Notes: generated by a model not told the origin, from the sequence alone. Shown: positions 46,166-59,283, counted from the stretch's first letter. The stretch: DNA of 64,000 nt from Bursaphelenchus xylophilus (GCA_904066235.2 CAJFCV020000005.1:7807501-7871500), one strand, 5' to 3'. Numbers and translations are program-made.

Positions 46166-49100
46166 CCTTTGACTACGAATTCGAGATAAATCACGTTCAA
46201 ATTCCCAAAAACAAGCTGTTCAAACATACGCCCATAGATTCGCAGATTATACTGCACAATTTTTCAGAATTTTTTGGGTGTGTTAAATAAATGTGCTAAT
46301 TCAATTTAGATTTTTTGAATGTGTCTAAATTTGAAATGAGAGGAAAATAAAAGCAATAACATAAAAGTCAGTAGACCCTTTTACAATTCCTTCCGCAGTG
46401 AAGCAGATTATAAGACGTGTGCTGGCAGAGTCAGCAGTAAATAATACAATGAAAGTTTTAAGGAAATGCGATAGTAGAGAAATATGAGGCCAAATACTTG
46501 TAGAATTATTGAATTTGACACCACAGTCTGAAAATAAAAAAATGTAGAAGCGCTTACAAAACTTTTAGAAAATCACGACACGATAAAAATCGCGAACAAA
46601 TGATCGTCAAGTTTTTTTGTTGACATCGGTTGAGCAAACTGTCTGCATAAAATGTACTTTTCAAGGAAAAACTTGCTGGCCAAAGGTCTAAAAATGTCCT
46701 GGGTCTGACCGAGCCCTGACCCGGTGATCCCCACTCTTCGAGCATCCTTAAAAACTGAAAGAAATGCCAAAAAACGCTACAAAGACACTTCTACAAACAA
46801 CTAATAACCGCGTCAAGAACGTGATTGAGCTCGCAATAAATGGTGTTTAGCCGCGGTCGTGGAGTGACTTTGATTTATATTTGAGTTTGTCGGTAACTCC
46901 TTATTTCTCGGGCGCCGTGATTAAATAAATTGAGGGGAGATCGGCTCGGGAAAAGACCCTTTCGAGGAATTATATCCATTTGATATGAGGGATGAGGAAA
47001 GTAGAGCCGGTGAGTTTATGGGATTTCAAAAGTACGAATAAAAACTGGGGGAAGTTATGGCAAAAGTATGTATGGAAATTTATTGGATGTAATTAATAGA
47101 AAGTCATATCAGATCTCAGGAAGCTTGCCACTCAATTACATGAGTTAGACTCCAGTCTTCTGGGAAATTTGGGTATTTTTTCAGCTCCGGTTTTTAGGAA
47201 CTACAACATTTCTGGTAGACAATAATCAATCTGAGTACAATGACCCGGCTATTCATTGTACGTACGGGTAAGGGTCAGAGAAGGCTTACTTTACTAAAAT
47301 AACCAGATGGATCAAGTCGTAAGGCAATTTATGAGGGTTTCATAGTGTATTTCGTTGCCAACTATATACATAATAATTGTAATGAAACTTGACCGAATTT
47401 TTACCAAAGATCCAAAAAAAACTAATAGCATTTCCGTCGGTAAATAACGCCTTTGGCGGTTCGATAAATCACGGCATTTTTGCGCGCTACACATTTGTTT
47501 TGTTAGAGTGATTGGCTTGTCAGAGATCTGAAAACAATCAGTTTTTTAGTTTTCTTAAGTTGCGAATATGAAAAATTCTTTTTTTTTTGTAAAAAAATTT
47601 TTTAAGGTCTTGGCTCGTGGTTTGCGAAAAGATGTTTCCGAGCAGAGAGCGCGCGAAATGCGGAGAGCGGTCAGAGACTGAAAAGCTTTTTGGCTGCATC
47701 TACGCCAATTTTGCTCAGAAAGTTCTATTTTCAGGTAAAAATTTTTCCTCTCCAATATAAAATCAACTCAAATTTGTCGTGAATAAGTTTCCAGAAACGT
47801 GCCAAAATTTTACCGACTTTTCGACTAAAAAGCTGATTTTTGCTTCAAGATGTGGCCGCATCAAAATATATAGCATTTCTTACTACAAAGACTTTGTTAG
47901 CTAATAATTTTTTACTTATGATTAGTTACGAAAGTTCTACCAATAAGTCGAACAATTGTTTTAATTTTTTCGAGTTAGTAGGAATCTATAAGAAAGGATC
48001 ATCCTAACTTTGTGCCAAATTTGATTACCCTCTTAGCGCACCTCCTCCGTAGGTACGTATGTACTAAATTATCTCTAAATTTGATGGGCTATTATTTCCA
48101 ATTTAACGATCATTAGAATACAGAAATGAGATCAAAAGCAAAAAATCAGCGCCCATACGGATCGATAACATGAGTACCACTCCCAAAACAACTATGAAAC
48201 ACTTTTCCAGCCCCTTTGATTATTGACATTATGAGTGGCTGAATAATCAATTGCCCTTTCCGATAAACTACGGAACAAGCTTTTCTGGCTTGATTACTAA
48301 ACCACGAAACAGGAACAAGAAAAGTGTTTCAACGACAGCACAACCGGCTTTTGTAAATGTTAACTCAACCTTTACAGAGGCGGCCCAGATGCCCGGCAAG
48401 CTTTGCAGGCGAGATTATGGGAAATGAGGAGCTATATACAAGCGATTTCACTGGACAAAAGATACGTTGTGTAGAAACTGACCTCTCCAGCAGAAGTAAG
48501 ACTAAACTTTTAGGGATCAACCTCCAAAAGAGCGTCGGATTTACGCTAACCCCGAAATAAAAGTATTGGCTGCTTCTGCAAAGCGCGCGCTGTAAATTTG
48601 TACCTAGTTTTGTTAAAAGAGCGTCGAACTTAGAGGATTTCCCCTGCTAAAAAAATATGCAAAGTGCTTCGAACTCTAATCTAAACATAAATATTGACTA
48701 TATTGCCCACTAAAAGCATAACAGACGGGTTAAACCTGCTCTCTGCCAACCCACAGGCCTCATTAAAAAACTCGTGGGTCTTATAAAAATGCAAATCATC
48801 CCTTTTTTTATAAATTTCCCATAAATACTGAAGGAGCGGGACAGTTTGGGAAGGGACGTTTATCAGTCGTTTGTTGTGCCCTCAGGCATTGCAAAGTGTT
48901 GACATAAGGAGGAAATGTCTAATGTAGGGCGTTTTTATTGCCAGATATTGTAAAAAGTCCGGTTCATTGAGAGATAAATCAACAATTTACGTATCAAAAA
49001 AATTGGGAAAGATACAAAAGATTTTACCATATGTATTCTAATCAAAATCGAAGATATCTTGCAAAAGCCGTCGCTCGCTTTTTTTATCATTCTGGGTTCT

Positions 49101-49806
49101 AAGGAAATCTGCCTATTATATCTCGGGTCGTTGTTCAAATCCAAAAGAACAATTCATGACTCACAAAAGTTCTGAAACAAAAGAATGCGAGTTTGTATCG
49201 GCTAACCCAAAGATAAGGTCAAACAAACATTTGAATCCGTATGGAGGGTGTTTTTGATCCAAAGCAGTACCGTAACCTGATGAAAATAGAAGGTAAAGTC
49301 ATCCTTTTGTCATCTAACATCTTCAAGCACGATTTCTGAATCACTGAATCAGCCACCAGTTAGGTCTGGACATAAGAAAAAACCGATTTTGAGTTTTTAA
49401 TTTTAAAATGACTGTAGGCATCCGATAAACATAATGCTGAAATATTTTTGCCCAATTTAAAAAGTCTCAGGATCCAAAAAATTCCGGCCGTTTTTTGCCG
49501 ATTGAACCTGAACAAAGGCCACTTAATCCGAACCCCAACGATTTGGCCAGTTTGAAAGTAAAAAGGGAACCCTCGATTCCACAACAAAAAATGCGCGGAT
49601 ATGCCGAAAAATCGGACATGTCAGAAGATGTTTTCAAAAACATTCCGAAAGCATTTAAATTTTGAACCGTTTAAGAAACCAGATTTATAGGAGACTCATG
49701 GCCAATCTAGACTGTGCAAACTTCAGTAAAGATCTATTTGTTCAGCCAAACGATGACATCGGTCGGCTGGCCGTTTCTGGGACTCGGTGGTTCCTACATA
49801 CGTTAG
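46166..49806. other. Gene-poor spacer with a decayed MITE
   Basis: No gene supported. A degenerate minus-strand relative of the 25.4-kb element spans about 47560-47870 (shared CTCTGACCGCTCTCC and flanking similarity), and a stray GGATTTCCCCTGCTA, like a decayed element end, lies near 48637. Confidence 0.4.
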
Positions 49807-52106
49807 CGAGATCAGCAATTCAGAAAAAAAATTGCAAATGTGATATTAGTCATAGAAATGTTGCATGGAAGTGTGAATAATCTTCTAGTGGTCGAATTGG
49901 ATATGTATTTTATACAGTTAACAAATAGCTTCAGGCTCAATGCGGAGATCACTGGAAAAAAAGAGATATTAGAGAAAAAAGGGCTGGATCCTTTTATTTT
50001 CATAATGGAACTGCTCAAGGTGAGTCGCTCAAATTGTTTGGAAATTTTTGCAAAAAAAAAGTTTGCTATGCATACAGTCCCAAAACATACCATGTGTCAA
50101 AAAATGGATCCGGATGAAACCTGGATGAAATCAAATGCATCCCTTCAATGTATGACCAAAAAAGGAATCCTTTTCTACCAAAAGGGACCTCTTTTGGTTC
50201 TCTTCAAAGGAAAACACTATCTTCGGCCAGACTGGGGATACAAAGGGATGCAATTTAATGCATCCAGGATACATTTGGATGTGTTTTCCAACTGTACATG
50301 CACACAACTGAGGTATTCAGCAACCTTTGCTCATTAACAAAAGCGTTCCTTTATCGGATTTTCAATTTGAAAAGTGCTTTTTCCAGATCATTTATTACGG
50401 GATCCAATTCCACGGACCAGTCTCTCTTTCATCCGGTGGTGTTCGTTCCCTCAACGTTGCCAAGAAATGATCTGCTACTTCTTCGGTTCGCTTGTAAATT
50501 TGCTAATCTTTCTGTTCATGACATCAAATTGCTGTAAATACTCGAAGAAACTCCAGACCAAAAAGGGAAATAATCGTATGATTTTTCTTCCATTTTTGGC
50601 ACTTTCCTTAATTTTTCGAGAAAGAAAATTTTTTTGTTAGATGGTCGTAATAAGAAAAAGCCCAGTGCAAAAGTCGAGGTGACTGAACATCTTTCAATTC
50701 ACGGTACTCACAATGATGAGGACTTGGAATTCCCAAACATTACGGTTAGCACGGAAAGGAAGCGAAAGAAGGCACCGATTCCGGACGAGAAGAAATTGTC
50801 CACTATGGTAAGTGTAATGTACAATATAGTCCTTATGTCGTGGCGCGTAATCAATCATATCCCCGCGCGGCGGGATAAGAGAGATGCGCACCCCGATTTC
50901 CCCAGTTGGCTTGTATTGTAGGCTCCGCATACGGACGCGTATACGGAGGGTCTCCTCAATAAAGTATTGAGTACAAACGCCTTCGGATTGTATAAGGTTT
51001 TCAAGCGACTGAGAACCAGGGTCTAGGGTAAATACCTACCCACAACACTTACAATACCTCCAATTGGAGTGCCTCTAATCCCAAAAACGTTTTTGGGGAA
51101 ACATTTTTTCGATTTTTTTTGCAAAATCTTTAAAATTTTCTGAAAAAATGCTGTCATAAAAAATTTTGATCTGTCATACGCTAATGTTAGCTAGAATTCA
51201 ACATTTATTTTCTTCCATTTTCAGATACTGTCTTACAAAGTTTCACCTCATTTTAGGAGACCCAGCAATCCGATGCCGAAACCAAAGGATTCGAAAAAGT
51301 ATCCATTACGGACCAGATTTTTACTCCAAAAAAAGCAACGCCCAAGGCAGCTAAAAAAGTCCCTTCCGAAAAAGAAAAGTCGTCACAAAACCAGAAGAAA
51401 TCTCAATCCAAGAAATCAGTTCGGAATGATGTAAGTTACCAAAAATCCCAAAGAATTCATTGGAAATTGATGAAAATTTGGCAATTTGTTGATGCAAGAT
51501 ATATCACAGAGTATGTTGCACATGTTTATCTTGATTACTCTCCAAATTACTAGCTCTATCTGACAGTAGTTTGGACAATAATCAACATAAACTGCAATAT
51601 TAAATTTTCTCGGACTTCCCAAATATTTTTTACATATAACGCTAACCTCAAATAGTATATATGGGCAGAATATGACTCGATCGAACTACTGAAGTCGCTT
51701 TTATACCATCCACCCACCTTTTACTACGCATTTTGACCAATTGTTTTGTCTGATCGGCAAATTATCGCTGATTTTTTGATTTATTCTCGATTTTTTCCTC
51801 AATTAACCAATAAATTTGGGCCCACTTCCGAGTCATAATGGGGGATTATGCCGTCAGATATGTGAATTATCGAATTTTCGCGGTTATAAACTGATTACCA
51901 CGCGTTTTCGGGCGCATTTTCCGCTCGATTACCTCGACTTTTAATGGAGAATATTTTTGGAAGCAAAAATATTTATGATTTCGGCACGTAATAAAAAGAA
52001 GTTTTACGTTTCGAACACTTTGTAATTTATGAATCTTTTTCAGAAAGAGGATAGTCTCAAGGAAGGGCCAACTCAAAACACCAAGACTTCTGAAGATGTA
52101 ATATAA
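49807..52106 (+). CDS. Probable single-pass membrane protein with lysine-rich cytosolic tail; model incomplete
   Basis: Family not recognised. Secure part: three in-phase 3' exons 50641-50807, 51257-51430 and 52044-52106, giving a charged tail (TERKRKKAPIPDEKK, PKKATPKAAKKVPSEKEK). Upstream, 50387-50575 encodes a TM segment (MICYFFGSLVNLLIFLFMTS) followed by KYSKK in one frame. Frame 49807-50313 encodes a likely extracellular domain (LVVELDMYFIQLTNSFRLNA; NASRIHLDVFSNCTCTQL) with possible N-glycosylation sites; it may contain an optional 42-bp intron at 50020-50061. The junction between this domain and the TM exon is not resolved: the best donor (AG|GTATTC) gives the wrong phase. The 5' end is not found. 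The REXO-type gene starts 284 bp downstream on the same strand. Confidence 0.5.
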
Positions 52107-52389
52107 ACCTGCTTTCAGTTTGGACATTGAATGAATAAATCGGTTGAAATACAAGTGGAACTCTTGTTACATCAAAAAATTCTGTTTTCCAGCATTTATA
52201 AATGAATCCGTCGGCCGTTCCCCGGCCGCAGGCTGCCGCATTTTGCAGAAGTGTGGGCGCAGTTCGCGGAAAAAAATTAATAGAAAATCCCAAAAGAAAT
52301 TTTATAAAACTGATGTCAGCTGGGAGATTGGAGTAATTTATGGTGTAATTACATAGATTTCTATTGAATTAGACTGGAGAATTCTATTT

Positions 52390-55002
52390 ATGTCAAAGAA
52401 AAGATCTGAGGCAAGTGTGGATGATGAATTTGGCGTGAAACGGCGGCGAATGTCCAAGTTTGGTGTCCTTGCGGAGTTTGATGAGGGAAACGAGGACTGT
52501 TCAGCCGAAATCGGACAGGGTGGGTTTTAATCTTGATTTTTTTGTTTGACGTTTAGGATTTGCAATTTTTTCATCTAAAGTGTAATTTACTCAATTTTTG
52601 AGCCTTGATGCCCTTCAGTAAGGTGGAGGTTTATTTCCAGCCGTGCTCGATGTCACTGAGGCCGAGAAGACCGAGAAGTCCCGGGAGAAAATTGAGAAGA
52701 TTAGTCGTCGCCGGGCAAAAGTTTTCGGTGCACCTTCGATTGGAATAAAACGAGCGGAATTGCACCTGGACGGTGAGAAATTCTGCTTTAGTTTAATGTT
52801 GGGTGTTTAGATATTGCTCACCTTGCTCATAGCTTTCTCATACCAGCAGAAATTCCGAAGCCGGGATGGTTTCGACCTGGGAATTTCAAAAAGCCCTCAC
52901 ATCTGGTGTTGGCAAGGATAAATTGCGATGAAAGGCTGATTGTAAGTGGGTTTTTATGTTGAATAAGCTCTTTTTTCACTTCTCCTCGTGTAAATTTGAA
53001 TAACTCTTACAAATTTGACATGTTTTCGCAAAGTTCTCTATTTTTTGACCTTTAGTGCGATGAAAATAAGAAAATGGCCTTTCTCCGAGAATTCTTTGGG
53101 AATCCTTTTGTACCTGTCGAGCAGTCGGTTTGTGAGACGATGGACTTCTGGAAAAGGTTGACTGAGATCTCATTGCCACGGATGTCACATATCAAAGCCC
53201 TGTTAAAGGTATCTTTTTTAATCTTTTTCTGAATTTAGATAGTATTCTTGTTGAAATGACGAAAAAAGGCAACCTTGAGTTTTGGCAGGCTGTGATCAAG
53301 ATGTCATTTTCAGAAGAATAAAAATCTTTTGGCACCTGGGATGGATACTGAATTGAAGTTGCAATTTTTAACAAGTGTGGAGCAAATGATGTATTTCAAT
53401 TATCCATTGGCTGGATTTACCGAGGAGATCGAGGGAATTGCGTCGATAGTCAACTCTAAAGCGCATTATGGGAAACTGACTAAAAATTCGCCGATTTTTG
53501 TTGTTGACTGTGAGATGTGCCAAACAACTGCAAACAAAGCTGAATTAACGAGGATTACTATGGTAAGGTTTAGTATTTCTTTACATTTTGCATTATCTTT
53601 ATATAAATAATCTAAAATAAGTTTCTCTACCAGCTTCTCATGGATAATATGAAATTTTTCAGATTGACGAGCAAGGGAACATAGTGATAGATTCTTTTGT
53701 CAAACCCAAGAATCCCATCACCGATTACGTCACCTGCTTCAGCGGGGTGACCAAAGAGAGCTTGGAAGGAGTCACGGTTACAGTCGAAGATGTTCAACAA
53801 GCCTTGAGGCGGGTCTTACCGCCTGACGCGATTTTGGCCGGGCATTCCATTGAAAATGATCTCATGGCTATGAGGGTTTCGCATCCGTAAGTCTTGATTC
53901 CTTTTGCATGTCTTTGATTTAGGTACTGCATCGATGTTGGTTTGATATACTCCATGAGAATGAACAGAAATAATCGCCAGTCGTTGAGAAAATTGACCTC
54001 GTACTATCTGCGTGAGGACATACAGAGCTCAGAGAATGGGCACTGTTCGTACGAAGATTGTTGGGCGACGTTGGAATTGCTGAAATTGAAACTTGAACAT
54101 GGTCCGACTTTTGGCAGCGTCCCTGATGGCTTTGATTATGTAAAATGGTCGGAAACTTTAGACAATTCAAAGGATAAGAAGGAGTTGGACAAGGAAATTA
54201 AAGTAGGCTTAGTTTGTCACCTTATTGTAGTTTTTTTCTTGAGATTAAATTGAAAAATAGTTCATTTTTAATACTTTTTGTTTTAGGAGAACAAGAAAAC
54301 ATACGTAAAAGACGTGAAATTACCCCCGCCAAGGTGCGTCGGGTATTGTGAGGCCTGTAATACGGAGATAAAGAGTCAATGCTGTGTTGAGGATTGCCTT
54401 TGCATGAAACATCAACCCAAGAAATGCATTATGTGCGTTGGCAGGGATGAGGAATATCCGGATCCTCCAGAACACGAAAGATTCAATTATGGGTAAGAGA
54501 AATGTGCTTCGAATCTCCCAAACTTCTAAAATAACTTTTATATATTTGATAGGACATACACGCTATGGTTAATTCGTCTAAATATTTTTTCATCGAATTT
54601 GTCATCGAGTTATATTATACTCGCCATTTCAGCCATGCCGTGAAGAAATACGTCGAAAAATCGAAAACCTCCCTCAAAGACGCATCGGAACTCTTTCCAC
54701 TAAGAAAGGCCTTATTCGCCAGATACCTCAACACCCTTGAAGAACATGTCAAGGTCCAAAATCTCACTGTAATCGACATAACAAATCACAAAACTCCGAC
54801 GGAAATCAAAAATAATGTTCTGGATGCGAATGTAATTGAAAGCGATATGTGCGTTATCGAATATAACGCGGAAGAGAATACTGAAGAGGAAGTGGACGGC
54901 CTGGTGAAGTACATCCACAGTTCGATGGCACCCCTTGGAGTTTTCGCGCTTTTGATGTGCACCTCGGCCAGGGCAATCATGTACTTTGGAGTGAAAGTTT
55001 GA
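52390..55002 (+). CDS. REXO-type 3'-5' RNA exonuclease (DEDDh, EXOIII domain)
   Basis: 612 aa in nine exons: 52390-52519, 52641-52772, 52847-52941, 53056-53208, 53314-53562, 53663-53886, 53923-54202, 54287-54492 and 54633-55002; phases all fit. The N-terminus is basic (GVKRRRMSKFG), probably nuclear. The exonuclease domain (about residues 215-400) has FVVDCEMC (ExoI: D, E), LTRITMIDEQGN, SFVKPKNPITDY, FSGVTKESLEGV, ILAGHSIENDLMAMR (ExoII: D), YCIDVGLIY and HCSYEDCWATLEL (H and D of ExoIII). A Cys-rich block follows (YCEACNTEIKSQCCVEDCLC..CIMCV), possibly zinc-binding. Family members trim structured RNAs such as 5S rRNA, snoRNA and tRNA 3' ends. Exon 3 has a NAGNAG acceptor that can add or drop one residue. 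Convergent with the GT49 gene, 141 bp away. REXO1 versus REXO5 not settled. Confidence 0.9.
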
Positions 55003-55143
55003 ATAATTGTATGGTGTTTTAAGAGATAAAATTGAATTTATGGGAGGGATTTGGAGAAGAATTGAGATTTATTCTTCTGAGTTGTTGACTTTTTTATTTT
55101 ACATAGTAAAAACGGGTTTGTGAGAATGATTAAAAGAAATTTG

Positions 55144-57207
55144 TTATGATGACGGCCGTTCTGGGCATTTGGGTTTTGTGTTTGGATACTGCTGATCCAA
55201 CCGGGCTTGGAATTTCTTATAACTCTGAAAATGCGATAAAAAAGTCCTGCTTAATGTTGGATCAAGACCTTACCGTGAGCATCTCCCTGAGCGTGTCATT
55301 CCGTGCACCCTCAATCATTCGATCCGCGGTTTTCCGGAATCCCGCATGCACAGTAAACAAATCGTTGACTATGACGAAATCGAAACCCGCTCTGCACGCT
55401 TCCTCCACTTGAAATCGTGAGTCTTGGTGAACATCCGAAATATCGACGGGACTTTTTGGCAATGCCTTTCGATAGGTTACGAACGCGGGCTCCCAATCGT
55501 TGCCTTGGTAGGGAATCACCTTGAATGGAACGATTTTAGTTTGTGCGGTTTCCAGCCACTCTTTCAAATAGGGAAGCTTGTGATTCATAGAGGGACGGCG
55601 CATAGTGTACGATTCGATGACAAATCCGTCATTGTAAAATTTCTGAAAAGATACGAAGATTATTGCCCTCGAGTAACGGCAAAATGTATGCACAATTGGG
55701 GACGGCTTACAAGAAGCTCCAGAAAGAACTCAAAGGAAGCCAGAATTTGAAGTCAAAAAGTATCGCAAGGATGGAAAAAGGCTGTTGCGATGTTTTTTGC
55801 ATCAAATTCTGGCTCTCTTTGATCCCAATTTGACCTCAATACAAAATCTGTGGTCACTTACCCTGAGAATTGTCCGATTTTTTGGGATCTCGACTCCAAG
55901 AGTCACTTCGAACTCTCTAATGAGTAACAAAGACTTTCTGTTCGAACTAAACAATGGAATTTTTATTTGAAAAAATCACACTTACTGTACAAGAAGTTCA
56001 TTAGCGAGTGGCCTCATTTTCTCTTCGAAGTCATCACTGGGAAAGTTTTCGATTTCTGTGGCAAAAATTAAATTAGTCTTTGAGCCGTATCTGGCCAAAT
56101 TGCGAAGATAGTTTGCTGGATACCCGGCGAATCGGCGGACCAAGTTGAATGAGTCCCTAATAAATTCCTAAAAATTTTGTGTTAGCTATCGGAAATCACA
56201 ATTTAATTTTTTGGCGATAAATGCATACCGGATTTTCCTTCAGTCGCACCAATGGGACTTTGAGAGTTTCATGGCATTTGTCATCTTTTTTGTACATCAA
56301 GTTCAAACTAATTCGATTGGCTTTTTTTGCTTGAAGAAGCTCGAGTTTTGCCAGAGCGTACTAAAAATAAAAAAAACTGTAAGATCGCGAAGGACTCACT
56401 GAAAACGCGTAATTCACAGATTGCTCGGTGCCGAAGTCGTGCTGACCGCTTGCGTTGTAGGTATACATTGGATTTGGCACCATAATGGCGACGGAGATTG
56501 GGCCGGTCCAGGTTTTCTCCTAAAAGGAAATTTTTGTTGCTTTGAAAATTTTTCGAAAAAATTGAAAATTCTGTAAAGAATATAGTAAGTGTCCTTCTGG
56601 CTCCGGTCTACAAGAATATCGAAAAGAGATTAGATGGACCCGAAATTGATATCAAACCGTATCATGTCAAATAAAAAGGATTGCGTAACTCTCTTTGTGT
56701 CTCTTGGGTACTGTTTGATACCAAATTCAGCCTCACGTTGAACTTTTTTCTATAATTTTGTCGTCTGGAGCCAGTCGGCACTGAATAAATTACTGATTCC
56801 GATTACAACCTACATGCTCATCAATAAAATCGGCAAATTCGACGGCTGCATGGGTTGTTAAAGTGATCGAAGTCCTCGGGAATGCCTTGATATCCGGATC
56901 CCAATAATCTCGGATTACACAAAATTCTCCCTCATATTCATAGGAAGAGAGAATCAAGGCGTTCTGAGTTGTGATTTCGTCCACTTTTTTGTCGAGCCTT
57001 TTCTGAAAGCCGAAGTGTAAAAGGTGTCATAAAACTGCTGACAAAATGTTTGACACTTACAATATGTCTGATTAAGTAGTAATTTAAAATTATTGTCATT
57101 AGAGCCAAACATTTCCATAGTTTCGAATTGTTCATAAAGGATAAGAAAATACAAAGACTCCGTTTTAGCCTAATCGAGGCTTTAACAGCCATTTTTAGTT
57201 GCCGCAT
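55144..57207 (-). CDS. GT49-family (bgnt/B4GAT1-like) glycosyltransferase
   Basis: 424 aa in eight exons: 57207-57061, 57002-56814, 56519-56400, 56360-56229, 56167-55986, 55916-55862, 55642-55274 and 55224-55144. Type II membrane protein: basic N-terminus, then TM LWKCLALMTIILNYYLI. Fold markers: SVNYAFSYALAKLELLQ, YPANYLRNLARYGSKTNLIF, ENFPSDD, LPYLKEWLE, NDWEPAFVTYRKALP and EACRAGFDFVIVNDLFTVHAG, which together match the Glyco_transf_49 domain that includes the nematode bgnt family and vertebrate B4GAT1 and LARGE. The metal-binding D-x-D site reads A-T-E-I-E-N-F-P-S, so both aspartates are glutamates. The tail PNTKPKCPERPSS comes from a small last exon. Head-to-head with the GT43 gene. Donor and acceptor sugars are not predictable. 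Confidence 0.9.
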
Positions 57208-57790
57208 TTTTATGGGTTGTCTGTTTCTTTGGGCAGAATTCTAAAAATATATTTTGAAATGGCAATTGTCCGTCTAGATAAAAAAGTACACGGGAAAGAT
57301 GAGGCAAAAATTATCATCGAAAAAATTTAAAAAATTGAAGAAATTGATAAAATATTGGCTCTTGTTTATACACAACATTTTTTTAACACGACGTTTATTC
57401 ATTGTACAATGTCTTTCTTGTACCATTAAATACAGCTGGCACAAACAACTGCTACCCCTGTAGTAAATAATCAGATACTCAAGTAAAGTTAAACAAAAAA
57501 ATGTAAGAGATAGGAAAAATATGCGACCAGCTTGATCAGCATGACAAATTTTTAAATGAAACGAACGACTCAATTCATTATCTGTAAATTTGCTAAATAA
57601 TATCAGAATTTCCAAGAGATCCCCTCCGCCAGTAACCGGTTCCGTCCCTGCTTATGGACGCAAAAGTAAATCCGAGTTTCGATAACCGCGATTGCATCTC
57701 ATCCAAATCTTGATTAAATTGAAGCTTCGCTGGCTTGACGTCTGCAGCAGTCTTCGATGAGGGAATTATTTTTGTTTTGAAGTTCGGAAA
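57208..57790. other. Divergent promoter region, GT49 / GT43
   Basis: A 583-bp spacer between two oppositely oriented start codons, likely a shared promoter region. A minus frame at 57593-57799 (residues such as LSKLGFTFASISRDGTGYW) is open but lacks an ATG and a splice partner; it is left uncalled. Confidence 0.45.
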
Positions 57791-59075
57791 ATGAGACAAA
57801 TGTCTGTTCCGTATTATACTTCAGTCCAATCCGGATACTCATATGTCCGGCAGTCCAAGGCAACGACTTTTGTGCAAAACGCACGGTCGTTGTTGTACCA
57901 TTATGGACTGACAAGTAGGGGTTTTAAAATTTTTGTTGATAAATTTACCGGAGAGATGGCGTATTTTATTTATAATTTTAGAGAACAAACAAAGTTTCGT
58001 GGCGGTTATAATGGTAATGCTTCTCATTTTCTGGGGTTTCCGACTTCTAAGACCACCTGAAAGACTGAGACAGATCGTGATCATCACTCCGACCATGCAA
58101 AGGCCGGAGAGAATCGCCGACTTGACCATGTAAGAACCCGATTTTTTCTCTGCTTTCTTTTGTCCCAAATAAACGATTTTTACAAAATTTGTTGAAACTA
58201 TCTTTAGGTTGTCGCAGACCCTTTCGCAAGTCCCAAATATCCACTGGATCCTCGTCGAAGATGGGGACGCTCCAAATCCGATTGTTCCCAAGTTCCTGTC
58301 TATGTTCAAAATCCCGTATACTTATTTGCACACAACGAACCAAGGCTTGCCTTGTCGAGGTTGGGCTCAACGCAATGTTGCGATGGACTATTTGCGACGG
58401 AATCGCGGAAAATTCGCCGATGATACTGTGGTTTACTTCGGCGATGACGACAACTCGTACGACCTGCGGCTTTTTGAGCGCTATATCCGGAAAGTGGATT
58501 ACATGGGAGTGTGGGCGGTCGGGTTGCCCGGAAATGCGCTGGTGGAGCACCCTTTGGTGAAGAATGGAAAAGTGGTTGGATGGCATTCGGCGTTTAGGCC
58601 TGATCGAAACTTTGGAACGGATATGGCTGGATTTGCGCTGAATATCGACGTTATTGTCAAGTCAAAGTGAGTAAAAATCGTTTAGTTGGAGAGGAAGGCA
58701 TTTTTCTATTACACTGTACGGATAGCATAGAAATTTTTTGCAAATATTTTATCTTTCAGCGCTTCCTTCAATTTGCACTGTGCAGGCACGATGCCGGAGG
58801 ATTGTTTGCTAACACAGATGAAAATCGACAAATCAAGGATCACTCCATTTGGTTGGGAGGGCGACGAAAAGGAGATCCTAATATGGCATCGGAAGACCGA
58901 AGCCGCGCCCAACGATAAGTTCCCCACCAACGGCTATTTGGTGGAAGACCGGAGACCTCCAAGTCCATTGTGTGTTCGTTTCAAAGGCATTGTATATATG
59001 ACATATCCGCAGGCCTTACTAGTTGCTAAGTTGTACAATACGACGGAGGCGCCAAAGCCGTTTACGGCGTTGTAA
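57791..59075 (+). CDS. GT43 beta-1,3-glucuronyltransferase-like protein
   Basis: 348 aa in four exons: 57791-57914, 57982-58129, 58208-58666 and 58760-59075. Type II Golgi protein: about 45 cytosolic residues, then TM FVAVIMVMLLIFWGF. Catalytic motifs: IVIITPTMQRPERIADL, IHWILVEDGDAPNP, LPCRGWAQRN, the DDD motif in VVYFGDDDNSYDLRLF, VGLPGNALVEHP, VVGWHSAFRPDR, DMAGFALN (acceptor side) and EILIWHRKTEAAP. In the family (nematode sqv-8/glct, human B3GAT) these bind UDP-GlcA and Mn2+ and transfer GlcA onto galactose, e.g. in the proteoglycan linker. Exon 1 is less certain: its donor (AA|GTAGGG) is weak, and an internal ATG at the TM could serve instead. Divergent from GT49 and convergent with the Str-type receptor. 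Confidence 0.92.
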
Positions 59076-59283
59076 TAAAGATGTGTAATTCCGAAGATAC
59101 GTACTATAATTATCGCGGTGCCAACTTTGGCCGTAGTTTTTTGTGCCAAAGCTTTGGCCGTAATTTTTTTCAGTTTCGATTTCAGCGGGGTTGTTTATAC
59201 AATTTGCAGCAATTGTACTCTGCATCAAGCAAGAATTTCGAGAGAGTTTTCTGTGAATACCAGAAACTTCCGATAAATTTGTA

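Noticed and set aside
55424..55750. 108-codon plus frame opposite GT49 exon 7
   Set aside because: Antisense to a well-supported exon; its end runs into a small hairpin repeat.
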